Notes under the pieces: model-generated
Database searches by the model: none
What the model was told of the DNA's origin: nothing
What the model saw: the letters and a program-made list of their open reading frames with translations, nothing else
Shown here: positions 59,929 to 64,000 of the stretch, piece after piece
Layout: the number at the start of each line of letters is the position of its first letter
Position numbering within the stretch: position 1 is the first letter of the stretch
Assembly: GCA_023460315.1 (NCBI GenBank)
Contig: JAEWQO010000111.1
Span: 1-64,000 of the forward strand
Direction of reading: 5' to 3'
Source: Actinomycetes bacterium
GTDB taxonomy: Bacteria; Actinomycetota; Coriobacteriia; Coriobacteriales; Eggerthellaceae
Length of the DNA: 64,000 nucleotides
Program-made: the position numbers and the translations under genes

Positions 59929-61230
59929 TCAGCAGGCGGGCGGCCCCGAAGGAGTATGACAAGTCAGCCTGCTGGACGCGAGGGATGAGGCGGTTTCAGA
60001 TCCTTCAAGGCGCTTTGGGGACACTCTCTTGCGGGGTCGATACGACGCGCACGCGTAGTCATGGGGTTGTGCCGCCTCGACGATCTCGGAAACCCAACGT
60101 TCAAGGGGCAGGCACGCCTCGGCCTCAAGAACGGCAGGAAGCTTGGCATGGGTTTCAGGAGATCTCGGCATGAAAAGCGTGCAACAGTCGGGGGCGTCCT
60201 GCGACGAGATGGCGAACGTCTCGAGCCTTTGGGCCTCGCCGATGATCTCCAACTTGTCGGTGCCGATAAGCGGACGAAACACCGGCATCTCGACGGCGGC
60301 GTCAGTGCATCGTATGTTGTCGAGGGTTTGGGATGCGACCTGTCCCAAACTCTCCCCCGTCACCAGGGCGCCTGCTCCCTCTTGACGGGCAAGTGCTTGG
60401 GCGACTTTGAACATGAGGCGACGGTACATGATGACGCGCAGCGACGGGGGCACGGACGAGGCTATCTCTCGCTGGTAGTCGCCAAACGCAACTGTATACA
60501 CGCGCGCGATGCATCCTGTGCGCTCAAGCACCCGGGCGATGTCATCGACAAGGAACTCGCTTGCATCAGACGTTTGCGGACGTCCCGAAAAGTGAACGCC
60601 GATGCAGATGGCTCCGCGTCGAGCCAATTTCCAGGTTGCAACGGGAGAATCGATTCCCGAAGAAAGCAGGCACACAACTCGGCCGGAACTTCCAACAGGC
60701 AAGCCTCCTATGCCGGGAATCGAACGAGCGTAGACGTATGAGGCATTCTGCACGACTTCCACGCCTGCCACGAGGTCCGGGTCCTTCATACGCACGACTT
60801 TGTCGGGAAAGGCAGCGCAGAGCTCAGCGCCGATAATTCTATTCATGTCCATTGAGCTTGTGGCAAAATCAGTGTGATTGCGGCGAGCATGCACCTTGAA
60901 GCTGGAAAAGTCACCGGCTTCCGACAGCGCTTCCTTTGCCGCCTCGATCATCTTGTCGAGATCTCGGACGCATTTGAATCCGCATGAGACCCGAGCCGTG
61001 CCGGGCACCTGCGCAATGAGATCGGCGGCTTTGACCGTCGTGGCTCGATCGGTCCCCTCTCGGAAGAACACGCAAAGACGACCCGCTATCCGATGAATGG
61101 TGACCACCGGATAGTCGGTAAGGAGACTTTCGATATTCTTCAAGAGCCTCATCTCGAAAGATGAACGATTATGACCCTTGAGGCCGATCTCGTGATAATG
61201 AACGAGACAGATGCGCTGAAATGCTGTCAT
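59929..61230 (-). CDS. thiI: tRNA 4-thiouridine synthase ThiI
   Basis: A 433-aa enzyme: ferredoxin-like and THUMP domains (residues ~1-170), then the PP-loop adenylation domain with VCLLSSGIDSPVATWKLARRG. It makes s4U8 in tRNA and may feed thiazole synthesis. No rhodanese domain follows, as in Gram-positive forms. Sequence before ATG 61230 on the coding strand is CCACCTCCTTCC, the reverse of a ribosome binding site, so initiation may depend on coupling to rpoZ 21 bases upstream. The gap 59719-59928 holds nothing I can support. Confidence 0.94.
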   Translation of the reverse strand: MTAFQRICLVHYHEIGLKGHNRSSFEMRLLKNIESLLTDYPVVTIHRIAGRLCVFFREGTDRATTVKAADLIAQVPGTARVSCGFKCVRDLDKMIEAAKEALSEAGDFSSFKVHARRNHTDFATSSMDMNRIIGAELCAAFPDKVVRMKDPDLVAGVEVVQNASYVYARSIPGIGGLPVGSSGRVVCLLSSGIDSPVATWKLARRGAICIGVHFSGRPQTSDASEFLVDDIARVLERTGCIARVYTVAFGDYQREIASSVPPSLRVIMYRRLMFKVAQALARQEGAGALVTGESLGQVASQTLDNIRCTDAAVEMPVFRPLIGTDKLEIIGEAQRLETFAISSQDAPDCCTLFMPRSPETHAKLPAVLEAEACLPLERWVSEIVEAAQPHDYACASYRPRKRVSPKRLEGSETASSLASSRLTCHTPSGPPAC

Positions 61231-61251
61231 GGAAGGAGGTGGACAGACGTC

Positions 61252-61512
61252 CTAGTGGTTCTTGATGTCGATTGAGGCTGGGTCGTATGAAACCTCTCCG
61301 CGCGCAATCTCGCTGAACGCAAGGGAAAGCGGTTTCTTGTCGGCTGCCCGCGCGATCTCGACTGCGGTCTGCAGCTGAAGGGCGCGGTCACGCTGGCCTC
61401 TCATCATGTCGTTGATGTCGTGCGCGCGCTTTGACGCGAGGGTGCACAGGAGAAAGCGGTCGTTGTCCGTGCGATCCAGCAGGGCGTTGATCTTTGGCTC
61501 AATAATGCTCAT
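61252..61512 (-). CDS. rpoZ: RNA polymerase omega subunit
   Basis: An 86-aa subunit aiding assembly of RNA polymerase. It has the conserved LLDRTDNDRFLLCTLASKRAHDIN followed by the ALQLQTAVEIARAADKKPLSLAFSEIARGEV segment. It lies 8 bases after gmk, the standard gmk-rpoZ pair. Confidence 0.95.
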   Translation of the reverse strand: MSIIEPKINALLDRTDNDRFLLCTLASKRAHDINDMMRGQRDRALQLQTAVEIARAADKKPLSLAFSEIARGEVSYDPASIDIKNH

Positions 61513-61520
61513 ATTCGAAT

Positions 61521-62093
61521 CTAACCTCGTATTTTCTCGGCTTGTTCATTGACGTAGTCGACGAGCGCGATGGTCGCTTGATCAAGGTCGTCGTTTACCA
61601 AGCGCATATCATACTCCATTTTGCGGGAGAGTTCCACCTGTGCCGCCTGCATCCGCGCTTGTATCATGGCAGACGATTCGGTTCCCCGGCTGCGAAGCCG
61701 CTGTTCAAGCACGTCGAGAGAAGGAGGCTCGACGAACACCAAGTGAGCCTCAGGCATGCGCTCCCTCACTTGGAATGCCCCTTGAACATCGATTTCCAGA
61801 ATAACTTGCTCGCCGCGTGCCATGTGCTGCTCGACGTCTGACCGGGGGGTGCCATAACGATGCCCCGCGTAAGTCGCATATTCCAACAGGCCATCGGCCT
61901 CGATCAAGCTCTGAAAGGCATGGCTGGACACGAAATGGTAATGCACCCCGTCAATCTCTCCCGCGCGTGGCGCGCGCGTGGTGGCAGACACAGAAACCCA
62001 GGCATCGGGAACCAGGCGCAGCAAACGGGCCACCAGTGTGCCCTTGCCGGCGCCCGATGGCCCAGAGATAACGAAGAGATTTCCGCAACGCAT
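61521..62093 (-). CDS. gmk: Guanylate kinase
   Basis: A 190-aa kinase phosphorylating GMP to GDP. P-loop ISGPSGAGKGTLV, the GMP-binding block SVSATTRAPRAGEIDGVHYHFV, and ILEIDVQGAFQV are present. ATG 62093 (MRCGNLFVIS) lies 10 bases after the mIHF gene; the longer upstream frame overlaps it and is rejected. Confidence 0.97.
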   Translation of the reverse strand: MRCGNLFVISGPSGAGKGTLVARLLRLVPDAWVSVSATTRAPRAGEIDGVHYHFVSSHAFQSLIEADGLLEYATYAGHRYGTPRSDVEQHMARGEQVILEIDVQGAFQVRERMPEAHLVFVEPPSLDVLEQRLRSRGTESSAMIQARMQAAQVELSRKMEYDMRLVNDDLDQATIALVDYVNEQAEKIRG

Positions 62094-62103
62094 GAAACGG
62101 CGG

Positions 62104-62412
62104 CTAGCCCAGACGTTCCAAGAGCGCCCCTTGCTGACGCTCACCCAAGCCACGCAGACGACGGCTTTCAGCAATCTGAAGTTCTTTCATGATCTTCTCC
62201 GCCTTGGCTTTGCCATAGCCGGGCATCGTTTCAATGAGTGTCGAGACCTTCATGCGACCCACAACCGGATCGTTCTTCATCTCGAGGACCTTCTCGAGGG
62301 TAAGCTTGCCGGCCTTGAGATCGTCGCGCACCTCGGCGCGCTTAATACGAGCCGCCTTAGCCTTCTCGAGGGCTGCCTGGCGCTCTTCGGGGCTGAGTTG
62401 AGGAATAGGCAT
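62104..62412 (-). CDS. mihF: Integration host factor, actinobacterial type (mIHF)
   Basis: A 102-aa nucleoid protein: MPIPQLSPEERQAALEKA, then the helix-two-turn-helix MPGYGKAKAEKIMKELQIAESRRLRGLGERQ, typical of actinobacterial IHF, unrelated to the alpha/beta IHF of Proteobacteria. It bends DNA and supports site-specific recombination. ATG 62412 with GAAGGAG upstream is the start. Its place before gmk is characteristic of Actinobacteria and helps place this genome. Confidence 0.95.
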   Translation of the reverse strand: MPIPQLSPEERQAALEKAKAARIKRAEVRDDLKAGKLTLEKVLEMKNDPVVGRMKVSTLIETMPGYGKAKAEKIMKELQIAESRRLRGLGERQQGALLERLG

Positions 62413-62628
62413 GTCTGTATCTCTCCTTCTTTTCCAAAGCGATTCCGTGATACTAGCACGCAATCGGTCGTCTTGCCTTGTCATTTATCGAATTCCAAAA
62501 AAATTCAGACCACCGTTTCACATTGCCGCCACACATTGTAGAAGCCAAGAGCTTCCCTGCCCTCCTTCCGTCGCGCAACCGTTACCATTGACCAAAATTT
62601 CGACATCTGGCGTGCGGTTCCTCTCGTT

Positions 62629-63354
62629 TTACAGCTCTGAGACGAGAGCTTCAAACGCCGCCACGGGATCGGCGGATTGGGTGATTGGCCTTCCGATCAC
62701 AATATGCGAGGCTCCTGCCGCGAAGGCTTCCGAAGGCGTGGCGACACGGCTCTGATCGCCGAGCTCGCTTCCTAGGGGACGCACGCCTGGCGTGACGATA
62801 TAGACATCCGGCCCGAGCATCTGACGAAGGCGATCAGCCTCCCTCGGCGAAGCGACAACGCCAGACATTCCTGCCTGCCGCGCCTGCCGCGCAAGTGCTT
62901 CTACCTGCTCGGGCAGGCTCCGCGTTACGCCCGTCTGCTTCAAGGTCTCATCGTTCATGCTGGTGAGTACCGTTATTCCTAAGATTACGGGCATGCTGGC
63001 ACCGCGTTCTTCGGCGGCTCGCTCCACTCCGCGCCGCGCCGCGCGCATCATCTCCGCGCCGCCCACCGTGTGCACGGTAAGCATATCGGCTCCGCTTCCG
63101 ACGGCCGAGGCGGCTGCTCCTTCGACTTGGTGGGGGATATCATGGAGCTTGAGATCCAAAAACACCTTGAAACCCCGTTCTTTGAGCGCATGGACGATGG
63201 CCGGTCCGTTTGCGTAGAACAGCGTCATCCCGACCTTCACCCACGCCGCCTTGCCACGCAGGGCATCAGCCAGGTCCAAGGCCCTTTCAGCTTCGCAGTC
63301 AAGCGCGACGATCACGCGGTCTCGTGCAGGTGTGCCCGTAAAGCCACTTAACAT
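62629..63354 (-). CDS. pyrF: Orotidine 5'-phosphate decarboxylase
   Basis: A 241-aa enzyme making UMP from OMP. N-terminal DRVIVALDCEAERALDLADAL, the catalytic block VFLDLKLHDIPHQV (Asp-Lys-Asp network) and the C-terminal VTPGVRPLGSELGDQSRVATPSEAFAAGASHIVIGRPI identify it. ATG 63354 has AGGAG upstream and overlaps the pyrD end by 7 bases. Confidence 0.96.
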   Translation of the reverse strand: MLSGFTGTPARDRVIVALDCEAERALDLADALRGKAAWVKVGMTLFYANGPAIVHALKERGFKVFLDLKLHDIPHQVEGAAASAVGSGADMLTVHTVGGAEMMRAARRGVERAAEERGASMPVILGITVLTSMNDETLKQTGVTRSLPEQVEALARQARQAGMSGVVASPREADRLRQMLGPDVYIVTPGVRPLGSELGDQSRVATPSEAFAAGASHIVIGRPITQSADPVAAFEALVSEL

Positions 63355-64000
63355 TCCAATGCTCCTGTCAGATCCCTTGCCCGCTCGATGCCATGCCGTT
63401 CGCAATAGCGGGCCACTCCCTCAGCAATTTCCACCGAAGCCCGGGGGTTCATGAAGTTCGCTGTGCCGACGGCGATCGCCGTTGCTCCCGCAAGCATGAA
63501 TTCCACCGCATCAGTGGCAGTGGTTATTCCACCCATGCCAAGAAGGGGAATGCGAACGGCTCGATGGGTCTCCCACACCATCCGCAGCGCGACCGGCTTC
63601 ACCGCCGGACCTGACAAGCCTCCGACCACGCGGGCAAGCACGGGCTGCCGCCGTTCTGCATCAATCGCCATGCCCAGCAACGTGTTGATGAGCGAGATCG
63701 CATCGGCACCAGCCGCTTCGGCCGCGCGGGCGATGTCGGTGACGTCAGTGACGTTCGGCGTGAGCTTCACGATGAGCGGACGATTCGTTGCCGCACGGCA
63801 ACGGGACACCACCCGCTCCACGCTTCCCCTCTGACAGCCAATGGTCATGCCCCCGGCATCGACATTCGGACATGAGACGTTCACTTCATAGGCATCGACG
63901 GGAGCCTCTTCAAGCGCCTCAATGACCTGCACGTATTCGTCGTCGCTATGGCCGGATACGTTCACGATGACGGTCGCTCCCCTCGCGGCAAGCCAAGGAA
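63348..64000 (-). CDS. pyrD: Dihydroorotate dehydrogenase, class 1B (5' end outside window)
   Basis: The visible 217 residues are the C-terminal two thirds of a TIM-barrel flavoprotein oxidising dihydroorotate. The open frame runs to the window edge (PWLAARGATVIVNVSG), so the start lies beyond it. The active-site cysteine in YEVNVSCPNVDAGG marks a class 1 enzyme, and PLIVKLTPNVTDVTDIA and LLGMGGITTATDAVEFMLAGATAIAVGT are class 1B-like, which would need a PyrK electron-transfer partner. It is cotranscribed with pyrF. Confidence 0.95.
   Translation of the reverse strand, partial: PWLAARGATVIVNVSGHSDDEYVQVIEALEEAPVDAYEVNVSCPNVDAGGMTIGCQRGSVERVVSRCRAATNRPLIVKLTPNVTDVTDIARAAEAAGADAISLINTLLGMAIDAERRQPVLARVVGGLSGPAVKPVALRMVWETHRAVRIPLLGMGGITTATDAVEFMLAGATAIAVGTANFMNPRASVEIAEGVARYCERHGIERARDLTGALEC

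Overview
The window looks like chromosome from a Coriobacteriia member, most likely family Eggerthellaceae (inference). The evidence is an actinobacterial-type integration host factor (mIHF), SpoVS, DapL, and a 12-TM LuxR-type regulator divergent from a Tat-exported FAD oxidoreductase. No tRNA, rRNA, CRISPR array or insertion sequence was recognised.

Region 1 (1-4.5 kb): the membrane-bound LuxR regulator, the secreted flavoprotein and a BASS/ACR3-type transporter. A dif-like 28-bp site follows at 4513-4540. Region 2 (4.5-10.2 kb): a 5.66-kb filamentous-phage (inovirus) prophage, bounded by 17-bp direct repeats that are the centre and right arm of that site. All its genes are on the + strand, in the order of the M13 map: two small cytoplasmic proteins, two tiny membrane proteins, a leaderless major coat protein, a terminator, a 708-aa adsorption protein, a pVI-like protein, a Zot/pI ATPase, a 460-bp intergenic region full of hairpins, a small protein, and a pMV158/Rep_2-type HUH initiator. 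A 121-codon ORF with its own ribosome binding site and a C-terminal membrane anchor lies out of frame inside the 708-aa gene and is a good overprinted-gene candidate. One intergenic hairpin displays CTTGATA in its loop and is the probable plus-strand origin.

Region 3 (10.3-64 kb): housekeeping genes, nearly all on the - strand. That is the expected leading-strand direction if replication ends near the dif-like site. Blocks are: MerR regulator with a 41-bp palindromic operator; nrdR-dut; an SOS pair (lexA and a divergent small membrane protein sharing LexA boxes); miaB-miaA-dapF-dapL and hflX; rny, a MutL-like GHKL ATPase and spoVS; recA-recX under an SOS box; rimO and a fused pgsA-cinA; a RodZ-like protein, ftsK and RNase J; dapA, dapB; rpsO-pnp; a 640-bp repeat-rich gap; a TSCPD protein; lepA-(small membrane protein)-dus-hemW; hrcA-dnaJ-rsmE-mtaB with a CIRCE-like operator; phoH-ybeY-dgkA-era-(PASTA protein)-recO; rpsT convergent with comEA-comEC-holA; and pyrD-pyrF, mIHF, gmk-rpoZ-thiI.

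Together the genes cover DNA repair and the SOS response, RNA decay (RNase Y, RNase J, PNPase), the complete four-enzyme DapL route to meso-diaminopimelate, three methylthiotransferases, ribosome maturation, DNA uptake and pyrimidine synthesis. All assignments come from reading motifs and context; no database search was run.
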